From Strobilurus pachycystidiatus (taxonomy: Eukaryota; Basidiomycota; Agaricomycetes; Agaricales; Physalacriaceae), in the NCBI GenBank assembly GCA_019915135.1, contig JAHLMK010000013.1, forward strand, positions 124,001-188,000: a stretch of 64,000 nucleotides of DNA, read 5' to 3'. Position numbers and translations under genes: made by a program. The notes beneath the pieces were generated by a model that was not told where the DNA came from, did not search any database, and saw only the letters and a list, made by a program, of their open reading frames with translations. The first letter of the stretch is position 1, and each line of letters starts with the position of its first letter. This document shows, in pieces, positions 44,833 through 54,820 of this stretch.

Positions 44833-45518
44833 GTTGATTTCATCCGGATTGGTAGAAGTACATGCATAATAACAATAACTCTTGAAGCTACAAGACAATA
44901 TGCCAGCTTTCATAACTTCGAGACTGATACTTGGCCTCATATGTCCTTCGTGACGTCTGTTTCAACTCACGTAACAAGAGCGTCGTCGCTCGATTGTCTA
45001 TCGTAATATGCGTATGCGACACGGCACGACTATGCCTTCTGTCAGAGACAGCCAACGGACGCGACATTAAGTCAGTGCTAAAGCCTGTGAGTATGCGCAC
45101 ACGTTTCCATCGGTTCTTTGGCAGCAAACAATTTCGTTGTCCTGATGCTTTAAACTTGGAGATACCGGTACACGCCTCTCTAGTTGGCGTGTTGATCTTC
45201 ACAATTCAGTATGGCGCACACGTTCATTGCACTACCGAGGGTACCTTCCTTGATAACAACCGACTCACGTTCGTGGGAGGCCATCGTGTATAGCCGGTTA
45301 CCAGCGGGCTGCATGGATGGCTCGTACGGCCACCTGGTAGGTTGTTGAACCGATGTCGATCCACATCGTTGTCCGATTCTTCACGAGATATAAGTACCCC
45401 AGTCTGGTTGACATCAAGAGGCAGAATGAAGCGAAGTGAAAGAAAAAGACTGCCTCTATTGTTCCTTTGTTCGTTCCCCAGATGTAGTAGGTACAGTAGA
45501 TATACAAAATTTGGTCGT
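44833..45518. other. Intergenic, with half of a dispersed inverted repeat
   Basis: Lies between FABP-like gene 2 and the stop of transaldolase. It contains 44985-45116, which is related in inverted orientation to 48108-48243. Confidence 0.4.
44985..45116 (+). repeat. Dispersed inverted repeat, copy A (about 130 bp)
   Basis: Shares ATGCGTATGCGACACGGCAC, CTGTCAGAGACAG and CAACGGACGCG, with ACACGTTTCCA further on, with the reverse complement of 48108-48243. Small indels separate the blocks. Confidence 0.7.
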
Positions 45519-46703
45519 TCAAGCAGAGAGCTTCTCCTTGAGGACCTTCTTGAGCGTCTCACCGTCCTCGGCAAACTTCTTGATGCCTTCGTGGAGCTTG
45601 TCAAAGGCCATCGAGTCCTGGAGGAGTGCCCAGCGGAACTCGGGCTCGTTGTCAATGTACGACACCTTGGGCAGGTCGGTGGCCTTGGCGGCTAAAGATG
45701 TGCATCAATACCCAATGGCATGCGGGCGAGAAGATTTTCCACATACCAGCAGCGGCGTCGAGCTTCTTGGGGACCTGCTCGGTTGAGCCCTTGAGCTCCT
45801 CGAGGAGAGCCGGGGCAATGGTGAGGAAGTCTACACCAGCAAGGGCTTTGATCTCGCCAGTCTGGAGCGGCGTCAGTCGCCTTGCAGACCAGAAGGAGCC
45901 AGAACACTCACGTTACGGAAAGAGGCACCCATGACGATGGTCTTGTAGCCGTGCTGCTTGTAGTAGTTGAAGATGTTCTTGACGGAAATGACACCGGGGT
46001 CCTCGTCGCCCTCGTAGTTCTTGCCAGTGGATTTTTTGTACCAGTCGAGGATCTGGGGAGAGCTTTCAGCGAGGCAGGTAGCTGGGCAAATGTTTTATGG
46101 ACTTACGCGGCCGACGAAGGGTGAGATGAGGGTGACACCGGCCTCGGCGCAGGCAACAGCCTGGCCAAAGCCGAAGAGGAGGGTCAGATTGCAGTGGATG
46201 CCATCGTCGCGCTCGAGCTCGCGAGCGGCCTGGATGCCCTCCCATGTCGAGGCGATCTTGATGAGCACCCGCTCCTTCTTGATGCCGACGGTCTCGTAAA
46301 GAGCGATGAGCTCCTTGGCCTTGGCCTTGGTGGCCTCCTTGTCAAAGGAAAGGCGGGCGTCGACCTCGGTGGAGACGCGTCCAGGGATGATGGCGAGGAT
46401 CTCCTTGCCGAATTCGACGAGCTATCGCGGCGATCAGTGAGACGTAAAAGATGGCGGCCGACGACGTACGAGACGATCCATGGCGGCCTCTACCTGGGCA
46501 TTGGGGTCGCTGCTCTTGGACTTGGCGTGGGCGACGGCGGCGTCGATGAGGCGGGCGTATCCGGGTTTGTTGGCAGCAGCGAGGATGAGCGACGGGTTGG
46601 TGGTGGCATCCTGCGGCTTGTAGACGTCGATGGTCTCAAAGTCGCCGGAGTCGCTGACGACGACGGTGCCGGTTGCTTTGAGGTAGTCGAGAGCGGTGGA
46701 CAT
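45519..46703 (-). CDS. TAL1: Transaldolase
   Basis: Moves a dihydroxyacetone unit between sugar phosphates in the non-oxidative pentose phosphate pathway, in the cytosol. Exons 46470-46703, 46107-46421, 45912-46052, 45747-45861 and 45519-45691 give 325 aa. Signatures are [17 protein letters not shown] (family motif), [16 protein letters not shown], the Schiff-base lysine in [46 protein letters not shown] and [12 protein letters not shown]. The last exon ends [17 protein letters not shown]. All catalytic residues are present, and the length is normal for class I fungal transaldolases. Confidence 0.95.
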
Positions 46704-47023
46704 GACGGTAGGTGGTAGAGATGGGGCAGAAATTTCGTGCGGCCCGGGACGCCTTGAGTATCCGGGATCACGTGAGTCTTTGTGATCATCTAGCAAGCCC
46801 CGCCAGCGGTCACCGTGGCATCCCCGGACTTGTCGAGTGGATTAAGCGGCTCAAAGCCGGCAGGACTCGAGTCTTTTCTCCCACAGATAAGTTCAGTACG
46901 ACTCTACGACAGATGCGCAGAGTCAGTGCCTTTGCTCGGCAATCACCGGGGCATGATGCCATCGCTGACCCTAACCCGAGCGGCAGACAGCGCTTAGCAT
47001 TTCACGTCGACGGTGACTTGTTA
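46704..47023. promoter_or_regulatory. Divergent promoter region, TAL1 and 98-aa protein
   Basis: The 320 bp separate two divergent starts. The plus frame is open back to 46712 but lacks coding character upstream of 47024. No TATA box is seen. Confidence 0.35.
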
Positions 47024-47363
47024 ATGTCCTCCGATCCCGCATCCACTTCCCGCCGCCGCCTCAAAGAAATCCTAAAAGACTGCAACGAAACAACCTCGCA
47101 AGGCGTCGAGCGCATCCAGAAGCTGCGCACGCACCAGGCTGCCCTCAATGACGAGATTGCAATGCTCAAAATGTACACCGCCATGTTGGAGGCGCGGACG
47201 GCTATAATGATGGACATAAGTGCGTGTCGCCTTACCCTCATCTGACTCTGGCGTCGGCTCAGCTTCGCTCCCAGTGAACGTCTGGAACATCCCCCATGAC
47301 CGCGTATTGGAACACATACACTGCGCCAAAAGCCGCGAAGGCAAAGCGGTCAGCTCGAGCTGA
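47024..47363 (+). CDS. Small coiled-coil protein, 98 aa
   Basis: Exons 47024-47219 and 47263-47363. The product MSSDPASTSRRRLKEILKDC continues as a heptad-like helix (QGVERIQKLRTHQAALNDEI, AMLKMYTAMLEARTAIMMDI). It then gives SLPVNVWNIPHDRVLEHIHC and ends in KAVSSS. Donor GTGCGT and acceptor CTCAG are standard. It is cytosolic by composition. I recognise no family; the helix suggests dimerisation. Upstream ATGs at 46712 and after would add sequence without coding character, so the start at 47024 is preferred. Confidence 0.5.
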
Positions 47364-48275
47364 TGGTATGCTGCATCAGCACCCGCCCGCCCTCTCTAAC
47401 GCTGCATTCAGCTCATTCAACGGTCTCTATCTGGTCTCTCACGCACGCGGACTTTGGCATTCATGTTGTACATTACATCTCCACCTGGCCCTTCCTTGTA
47501 TACTATCTCGCCTCTTAAGCATAGAAATCCGGAACGTGTTTAGCACCGTACCGCAACCACCAAGCTATCTTTTTTTTTCGGGACGCCCACTACACCTGTG
47601 CTCCCTACCCCAAAGATCCCACAGCATTACTTATAGGTTACATCCACCATGGTCTCTACCCTGTTTTCCATCGTAAGTCCACTCGAAGCTGAGCGAGATC
47701 GGTTCTCTTCACATCAGGGAAATGCCTCAGACCCCTCAGTATATTCACGACTGCGAATCGGAACATTGAGGACTGTCCATGCTATTCGCGGGCCCCTCGA
47801 GCCATACATGATGGTCTCTTCCCATCGAGACGCGCGAAGGACCTTGGGGAAAGACTGCCTTGCCAATGCCAGCGTGAGCCTGATGGGGAGAGGTCTGTGT
47901 ACTGATAGTTCATGCGGGGACTACTGTAGTACGGAACGGTATAGTAATCCGAGACGGTACATATATTGATCCATGGTCAAGCCTCAATGTCTGGACAACA
48001 GCTAGCAGCTATGCCTCCCACACATTATTGCATCTTCAGTAGGCTCTGGGGTCTGCAAAACCTGCTCTATGAACGGCGACCTCTGAGCGATGTGTGACAG
48101 CCGGTGGAAACGTGTTGCGCGATATCGCTCATTCAGCATGTTCGTTGCCGCGTCCGTTGACTGTCTCTGACAGATTAACTTACAGAGTCGTGCCGTGTCG
48201 CATACGCATGAAATGGATAGATTACGATAGACAATCGAGCGTGCAGTACAGAGCCTTATGTAGGAACCCCGCCGC
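47364..48275. other. Intergenic (0.9 kb)
   Basis: An open frame at 47649-47969 begins MVSTLFSI followed by a possible intron, but it has no further support. Contains copy B of the dispersed inverted repeat at 48108-48243. Confidence 0.35.
48108..48243 (-). repeat. Dispersed inverted repeat, copy B
   Basis: Reverse-complement relative of 44985-45116. TAL1 and the 98-aa gene lie between the two copies. Confidence 0.7.
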
Positions 48276-48732
48276 TTAAGTGCAGGTACCAGCGTAAGCA
48301 GCGTGCGTATCAGAAGACATAGAGCCCTTGAAGTCAGCAAAGCTCGAGCGGTCGTCCTCGCTGGTGAGGACCGCGTCGATGCTTGCGGCCCACTTGTAGT
48401 GACCTTTGGTCCTCGAGTTGTAGTTGAACCAAACCCAGCCGGTGGCAAGGTAGCGGATTTCCCCAGTGGCTTGCATGTTACAGGAGTTGACGCTCACCTG
48501 TGAATATCGGTGTGAGTGGATGGTGATGGGACGATAAGGTGAGACGCACTTCGGCGCAGCATGTCTTGCCCTGAGGTGCGGTCATCTTGATGGTGACTTT
48601 GTTGACGTCGCTGTAAGACACGTCGAAGCTAGAGAAGGTGTGTTGTCAAATGAAGATACTTAGATAGGGAGGAAAGAACTCGACGTACGTGGAGGAAAGC
48701 GTATTAGTGACCGACGTCTCGACGGTGACCGA

Positions 48733-50295
48733 CTCGGTGACAGGCTAGCGCTCCCGTGATTCGAATGTTGTGCGAATGAAACATTCATCAATGTTGGCGG
48801 CGAATGATTACAAAGCTCTGGGCCTATTCGCTGATATTCGCGAATGGATGTTTTAAAATAGAATATACAGTCATGTACATTTGTCATGTAGGCCTCGCCC
48901 CAAAATCACACATCTTGATCTTGATTGCGTCCACAACAGTCCACTGAGGCGAGCACAATGGAAACACAGCCCACGCCATCTGCCACAAGCGAGCCTCAGC
49001 ATGCCATGGAAGTCTTTCTGCCGGAGCTCAATCTCCTGGATGGCAGTCGAACCATCTTCACGCCCAAGTATGTATTTGTATGCCTCATTCTAGTCTAGTA
49101 CTGATGGATCTCAGGCCCAATCCCACCCTCCGACTTCCAGACTGCACCTGGAAAGCTGGAGCACTCTTGCCCGCAACCCGGGATGTGCTATTCCAGCTTA
49201 TTGAGCAACGAGCCAAGTTGCGACGCGGACTTAAACCCACTCCTCCTGCCGAACTAGGCTTCTATCTTCGCTTTGAGCAACGCTTACAGGCATCAGTGGA
49301 GTGCATCTGCAGCAATCTACGCGTTGCAGAACGAGTTGCCCACGGAGAGAACCGTGCATTTCATATAGAGTATAGTACAAAGTAACCACTCGCGCTGGTT
49401 ACGCGCGGGTGACGCCCTGAATGGCAGTGGTGACGGCTCGGTTTCGGTATACGCGAAACCGCTTTGTTGAGCAAATATGGTAAGTAGTTTGCACGGGTCA
49501 GTCCGCCCATTGTCTGACCTAACCTGGTGAGTTCTGCCTCGAATCTTGTTTTTATTTCGCTCATTCTTTGCAGAGATGTTGCTATCTCATGTGTACTATG
49601 CGGTGAGGACGGGCAAAGCTCTCGGAACACGGGCAAAGCTCTTGCAATGAGAATGAACAAGTTGGTATGTGAATATTAGGTTCCGAGTCCGAGTACTACA
49701 CTCTACTACATTGTTCAAGTCACTAAGATTAGATTAGACTCAAGAGACCACATTTATGAGTAGTATTGAATAAGAGGATCATAGATAGTTCTGCATACAA
49801 GAAAGCCGGCCGAGTGAACTGGCTCTTGTGGCGGTGAACCAGTCTGTCACGCGCAAGGAGCGCAATCGACGCAATCACGAGGGTACCGACACGGGATTGA
49901 ATGAGATTTGACAGGGATTGCGCGCTCAATCAAACGCGTAACCAGCCTGTGACTGAAATCACGAGAAGCGCCACGAACCAGCCATTTGGGGGGCGATACC
50001 GGGGTACACGTGATCAAAACCGTCACCGCTGGTTACGATTGCACTCAACACACATAGATACAGCGTTGATTTTTCGTAGAACGACATGTATAGTAAATCA
50101 AATGAGTGTGGGTGGCTCAGATAAGCATGGCTAGTCCGTAGACGGTGGTGAAAGGGAACGAATGTGTTGGGTCATTCGTCATTCGGCGGATCACAGCAAT
50201 TCTTCATTCGGATGGATGGTAAACAGTCGTAAATACTGCCATTCGCCGGCGAATAATTCGAATGCGAATCACGGGAGCGCTGGCCTGCTCGGTGA
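48733..50295. mobile_element. hAT-type DNA transposon (1547 bp) with 8-bp TSD, inserted in an exon
   Basis: The element is 48741-50287. Ends are CAGGCTAGCGCTCCCGTGAT at the left and, in inverted orientation, CAGGCCAGCGCTCCCGTGAT at the right (one mismatch in 20). The exact 8-bp duplication CTCGGTGA lies at 48733-48740 and 50288-50295. CAGG-type ends with an 8-bp duplication define hAT elements. Both subterminal regions are rich in CGAAT/ATTCG motifs (48758-48850 and 50158-50271), which may be transposase-binding sites. No hAT transposase is encoded, so it is non-autonomous, but it carries a small two-exon ORF (48958-49385). Confidence 0.9.
48958..49385 (+). CDS. Two-exon ORF carried inside the hAT element, 126 aa
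   Basis: Exons 48958-49067 and 49115-49385 with consensus GTATGT donor and TCTCAG acceptor. The product begins METQPTPSATSEPQHAMEVF, continues LPELNLLDGSRTIFTPKPNP, then LRLPDCTWKAGALLPATRDV, and ends RAFHIEYSTK. It is hydrophilic with three cysteines (CTW, CIC). I do not recognise it and see no BED zinc finger or hAT dimerisation motif. It could be a captured host exon pair, a remnant of the transposase N-terminus, or an accessory protein. An intact frame and intron argue against pure noise. Confidence 0.45.
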
Positions 50296-50893
50296 CCTCT
50301 GCAACCTTGGGAATGCCAACCTTGACCGCGAGGGTGGAACCGATACCGATAGTAGAAGCCTGGCTGACAGTATACGAGGTGTCGGTATTGAAGCCATGGT
50401 CAACCTCGATGTCCACTTCGCCATCCGTCCCAACAAGCTGGCCAGAGGTAGTAGTGTTTCGTGCCTGGCAGACCGGGTCACCTAACGGCAGTAAGTTAGA
50501 GTACACGCTAAGGACAGAACCTGAAACAAGGCGACATACCACTGAAGCTGAGCTTAACGACATCACTGGTGATGCAGTACTGGGCTGGTTGGGAGAGGTA
50601 CTCCTCGGGATTCGTGACAATATTGCGGGAGCCAGCTCCCCAATTGTCGTTAGCGTACTGATTGAGAGTATTCCATCCAGGAACTGAACCGAATTTGATC
50701 AGTAGATGGGGAATAAGTATAAAGAGGGAGATGATTACGTTTCTGTGCGTCGGCTGCGCTGAGGTCACCACACTGGCTACTAGCGCGCTTGATGAGTGGG
50801 CTGTCAGTCCGAGCGACGGGGAAGCGCCCAACGAGCGTGCCATCGCGCTTGTACGCGACATATTCGCGAGTGACCTCGTCAAGACCAATGTGA

Positions 50894-52080
50894 GTAACGT
50901 CCCGAGTCCTCGTCTCGTCTTATATCGTCTCGGTCTGTGTATTAATTTTCATCGCGCTGGGTGGTTGGAGTGCCAATTCCCGAGCATCGCACATCGTTGA
51001 CGAAGATCTTCCTCGGCGGGGACTGATGGAACACTGGCGAACATCGGGCGGCATTTACTCTGCACGACTGTCGTCACTGCCGGGGTACCCCCGGAGCATA
51101 TGCACCTAAGGTGTATTGCACTCGAAGAGGACGTCGCTGAGCGGGAAAGGTGTTGTGCAGCGGTGGATGGCAGTACGACGAGACGTTGGCGTGCCAACTT
51201 TAGGCCGACGCTAACGCACCTGGGCGTGCTGTAGGAGAAGGTTGGTATGGGAGAGGGTAGGATACGTCAACGAACAAAGGCGCCATACATGGCGGCTGGA
51301 CTGAATAGACGGGAGAGACGCGTCGACGATGAGTAGGTCATGGTGGTCAGAGGGCAAGAGTTGTGACCAAGTTCTGCCGGCGGCATGACATTGTGCCAAT
51401 TCAGAATTGTTTCGGTACCGTCAGATAATCGAGGAGTCAACATCAATCCTACCGTTAAAGTGGTGAAGATAGTCGATTTGGACGTACACTTGCATCTGAG
51501 AATTCCGAAACCTGCGCCGTCTCTCCCATGGGCAACTACGTATACCATCTAAAAGCTTCTCCTGCTCACCCTCCTCATCAGAGACATTGCCCTCGACGCA
51601 CACTGGATTAGGCCACTGACTTCTACGCAATGCTGGCTCGAAGATTTGAATTCCATACCCTCACCCAACGACGGCTCACCGGATTTAAATAGTAAGTTCT
51701 CGCAGACAATCTCCGTTTGATCGAATACTGGGAGCGTGGAATTCCTCACCCAAGCCCCCTGGAATGGAGGCTTTCGTCGCGCTCAACGAGATCACATCCG
51801 TTACGCTGCGGACGGTGTTTGGGATACGGACAAGCAAGGAGGCGCCAATTACCGGAACTGGGCGCAGAACCATACTATTCTACTCTTGAACCCTTGGCTG
51901 GATTCGATCTCTGATGTGTTCCTGTGAGTTCCATCCTTCGTTGTGAACTTCACCTTCCCATGAAGTCCGATAAACACATCATTTGCCTCAGATTCATCTC
52001 CGTGCAGTCGTACAAGCCTTCTCATTTATACAGAGTTAGTTGATCCAACCATCCATTCATCCGGGTATACAATCAGGGCA
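50894..52080. other. Region with unresolved coding traces (1.2 kb)
   Basis: On the plus strand 51736-51927 there is a frame with protein-like composition (FRRAQRDHIRYAADGVWDTD, GGANYRNWAQNHTILLLNPW). It recalls the end of a starch-binding (CBM21-like) module, but no start or upstream exon could be joined. It may be a gene relic. The rest shows nothing I can support. Confidence 0.25.
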
Positions 52081-53143
52081 CTACCATGCACGATGACCTC
52101 CATCAACGACGATACTAGGTCCACGGCCATGAGCCAACAATCTGGGAAGGAGAAACCTGTTCACTCACTCGCTACCGGTACAAAACGTCGATGCATCTCC
52201 GGCCAGCCAAAGGACCGCCCCTCGAAGCTCGTCAGGACGTCCAAGACGACCCATAGGGTTCTGCGTCTCCCATACCGCCTTGGCCCCTGGTATGGCCTCC
52301 AACAACGTGCGCACCATACTAAAGTCGATGTCATTTCATGTACACGTCAATCAGAGAGGATATTCGAGGACGTACTCAGTTTCAGTGTACCCCGGACTGA
52401 GAGAGTTAACCCGGATGTGGTGGGTCGCCAGTTCACAGGCCAGGGAGCGTGTCATCTGCAGAACCGCGGCCTTGCTGGTGTGGTATGCGCATATGGATTG
52501 GTTCTGCATAGTTTTGTTAGCAATGGCTCCACTTGATGAGTAAGAGATATCTCACAGCTGTGGCCACACTTCCCGCAATACTCGCAAGAGTGATGATGCT
52601 GCCAGGTTTACCGAAACGCTTCATTTGCCTACCGGCGGCTTGACAGGTGAAAAATACGCCCTCGACGTTGACTTTGATGATCTATGGTGCATATCAAGAT
52701 ATGTCTCGAGTCAATGAAGTCGCTGGAGTACGACGCACCCTGTCGAACTCCTCTGCAGGATATTCTAGGCAATCCGCACCCCCGATGATTCCCGCGCTGC
52801 ACACGCATATATCCAAACGCCCCTCCTTTGTCCCAATCTCTTCCGCGATCGCCCAGATCGCTTTCTGGTTTGTAACGTCGCCTTGGACGTACTCGAGGCG
52901 GCCGGATCCTGAGGCCACATGAGCTTGCACGCGTAGCCAAGACGCGTCGGGAAGGTCTAAGAGGTCGACACAGTAGACGATAGCACCAGCTTCTGCAAGG
53001 GCCAATGCGCACTCCAAGCCAATGCCGCGGTGCCCGCCCGTGACTACTGCTACGCGACCAGTCAGGTCGAACAGGGATTGGATCGGGTGGGTGGGCTGGG
53101 AGGTCTCGGAGAGGACAGCTGCTACGCCTTGAAGACTCGCCAT
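52081..53143 (-). CDS. Short-chain dehydrogenase/reductase (SDR), polyol-type
   Basis: NAD(P)-dependent classical SDR. Exons 52739-53143, 52556-52681, 52376-52503, 52169-52318 and 52081-52114 give 280 aa. The cofactor motif is [20 protein letters not shown] (TGxxxGxG). It is followed by [10 protein letters not shown], the structural CSAGI (NNAG position), the catalytic Ser block [14 protein letters not shown], the YxxxK motif in [13 protein letters not shown], and LSPGYTET. The C-terminus is [18 protein letters not shown]. The pattern is closest to fungal mannitol or sorbose reductase (MtDH/SOU1-like) enzymes, which reduce fructose or sorbose. The exact substrate is uncertain. Complete and cytosolic. 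Confidence 0.9.
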
Positions 53144-54820
53144 GAGAAGAGATGTGGGACGCTCAGATCACAGCGGGGACTGCATATTTAACCAAGGGTC
53201 AAGCTGGACAGATGGAATGATTCGCCAGGACTGGTCATAGGCTGTGATGTTTTCGCAAAGGACGGAGGGGATCAGTAGCGGATGTGTCAGTATGACTGAC
53301 CATGCCGGCGATGTAGAATGCCTACTTCACGTTGTTTATGGTAGACAGCTGATAGACGTCGCGTCCTTAAGATCTGATGATAGACCACTCTTAAGTGTGA
53401 TGTGAAGCGGGTATGCTACGGTCAGTGCACTGTGAGAGGGTACATTGGCATGGGCCTAGGAGTAAGGCGCAACATAACAAACCATGAACGCTCTTACGTC
53501 TTCCTTCGCCCCATGTTCACTGGTACGAGCAAGGTCCGAGCCTGTTGCGCCATCTGATTAGCCAGGTGCAGGACCAGATTCAGGTTCCGCGGATGCCGAT
53601 ACCTCGGCATCAGCCTGTCTTATTGACGCCTTGGCCCCGTGTGCATCTTGCCGCTGCCCGCATCACGGCCATTCATGAGTTACTCTTCATAGTCAGACTA
53701 ATACCGTCTTGAGGCTGAAATCCTCTTCCCGGTTCTTTCTTTCTAGAGATTATGCTCACTTACTTCGCGGTCATAGTCGTCTGGTCAATCACGCCGGACT
53801 ACGACCCAATTTCAATCTGCCTAGGCCTTTCCCTTCCTGATATATCCCGACGACGGCGTCGGCAATCTCGACTCATTCAACGTACTTCGGAAAACCGATG
53901 ACTTTGTCCACAAAGGACATTTGTTTCTTAGCTGGCGCCATTCCATTCGAGACTTCAAGCTTCAAGGACGATCACATTCACAAAGTCCTGTCGTATCACT
54001 GCCCACGACAGTGCACATGATCAATAAGTTCAGTCGCGCTCATTATTGGTATCGTACCTGACTGGCCCAAGCGATTCCCACGTCCGTCGCAATATCTGAG
54101 AAGCCCTCGCAATGAGAAAGAGAATAGAGGTATATGGACGCTGGCGGCAGGCATCTATAGTATCATTCGGTCTGTCTGCCAACGCAGTCTGAGAGCTTCT
54201 GAGAACTAAACGACACCGTAGGTCTTACCACGCACCTGTCACTCGAAGATGACAGTGCCTCGTGCGTAGATACTAGAATCCTACCGCTATGGGAAAAGGT
54301 GGCCAATGGGCGGGACCAGGTGAGGACGTTCTTGATTGACAGATCTTCTCGTGTGGATCGTACCATCTCTCGAGAAAGCCCAAGGCTCACATGCACACTC
54401 AGCCCACCCCGAGCCCACCGAACCAGTACCGGACCTTGCTGAGGAAACGGCGAAACGGCACGCAAAACGCGCTCTGGACCGTCAAGGGTTGCTGTTGGGC
54501 GGAGGAACTTGGTAGGAACCTGCACTGAAACTATTTGAAATCAACACAAGGTCCCACATGTGATCGACTTTCCCCAGACCCGATCAGGTGCCCTTGTCGA
54601 GCATCAACCGGCGACAACCAAAAAAAACATTTAATATGCTCTTCCATGCTCATCAGACCCTTCTTTCCTTCCTCCCTCTAGCTCTCTGCGCCTTCCCTCC
54701 TTCTTCCTCTGAGGGCATTTCTTTCTCGTCTCCCGCCCACAAACTGAAAGACTTGCCTCTCTACTTATCTCCGGGTCGTGTGCCTACTGCCTCTCTCCCC
54801 ACGCCTTCAGGCACTACACG
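53144..54820. other. Long intergenic region (1.7 kb)
   Basis: Divergent promoter space between the SDR gene and the disordered-protein gene. A minus frame at 54163-54525 has no intron or domain support. A pyrimidine-rich leader (54650-54800) precedes the start at 54821. Confidence 0.35.

Larger units (their letters stand above)
43745..44995 (+). repeat. Tandem segmental duplication, unit 2
   Basis: Second copy of the 42215-43470 unit, about 1.52 kb downstream in the same direction. Divergence is roughly 10-15 percent by eye. Confidence 0.85.
48276..50893 (-). pseudogene. Beta-rich aerolysin-like (pore-forming-type) protein gene, split by a hAT element
   Basis: Minus-strand exons at 50739-about 50893, 50540-50683, 50288-50481, 48689-48740, 48550-48628 and 48276-48497 are joined by ordinary introns, except that the exon meeting at 50288 and 48740 is cut by the 1547-bp element. 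The N-terminal part contains NWGAGSRNIVTNPEEYL. The middle is a long Thr/Ser/Val alternating region of amphipathic strands, as in aerolysin-type beta-pore formers. The C-terminal part holds WVWFNYNSRTKGHYKWA and a terminal Cys. No start codon or signal peptide could be placed, so the 5' end is unresolved. Assignment to the pore-forming fold is by appearance only. With the element in place the product would be truncated. Confidence 0.55.

Noticed and set aside
52093..52536. 147-aa plus-strand ORF
   Set aside because: Antisense shadow of the SDR exons, which carry clear family motifs on the minus strand.
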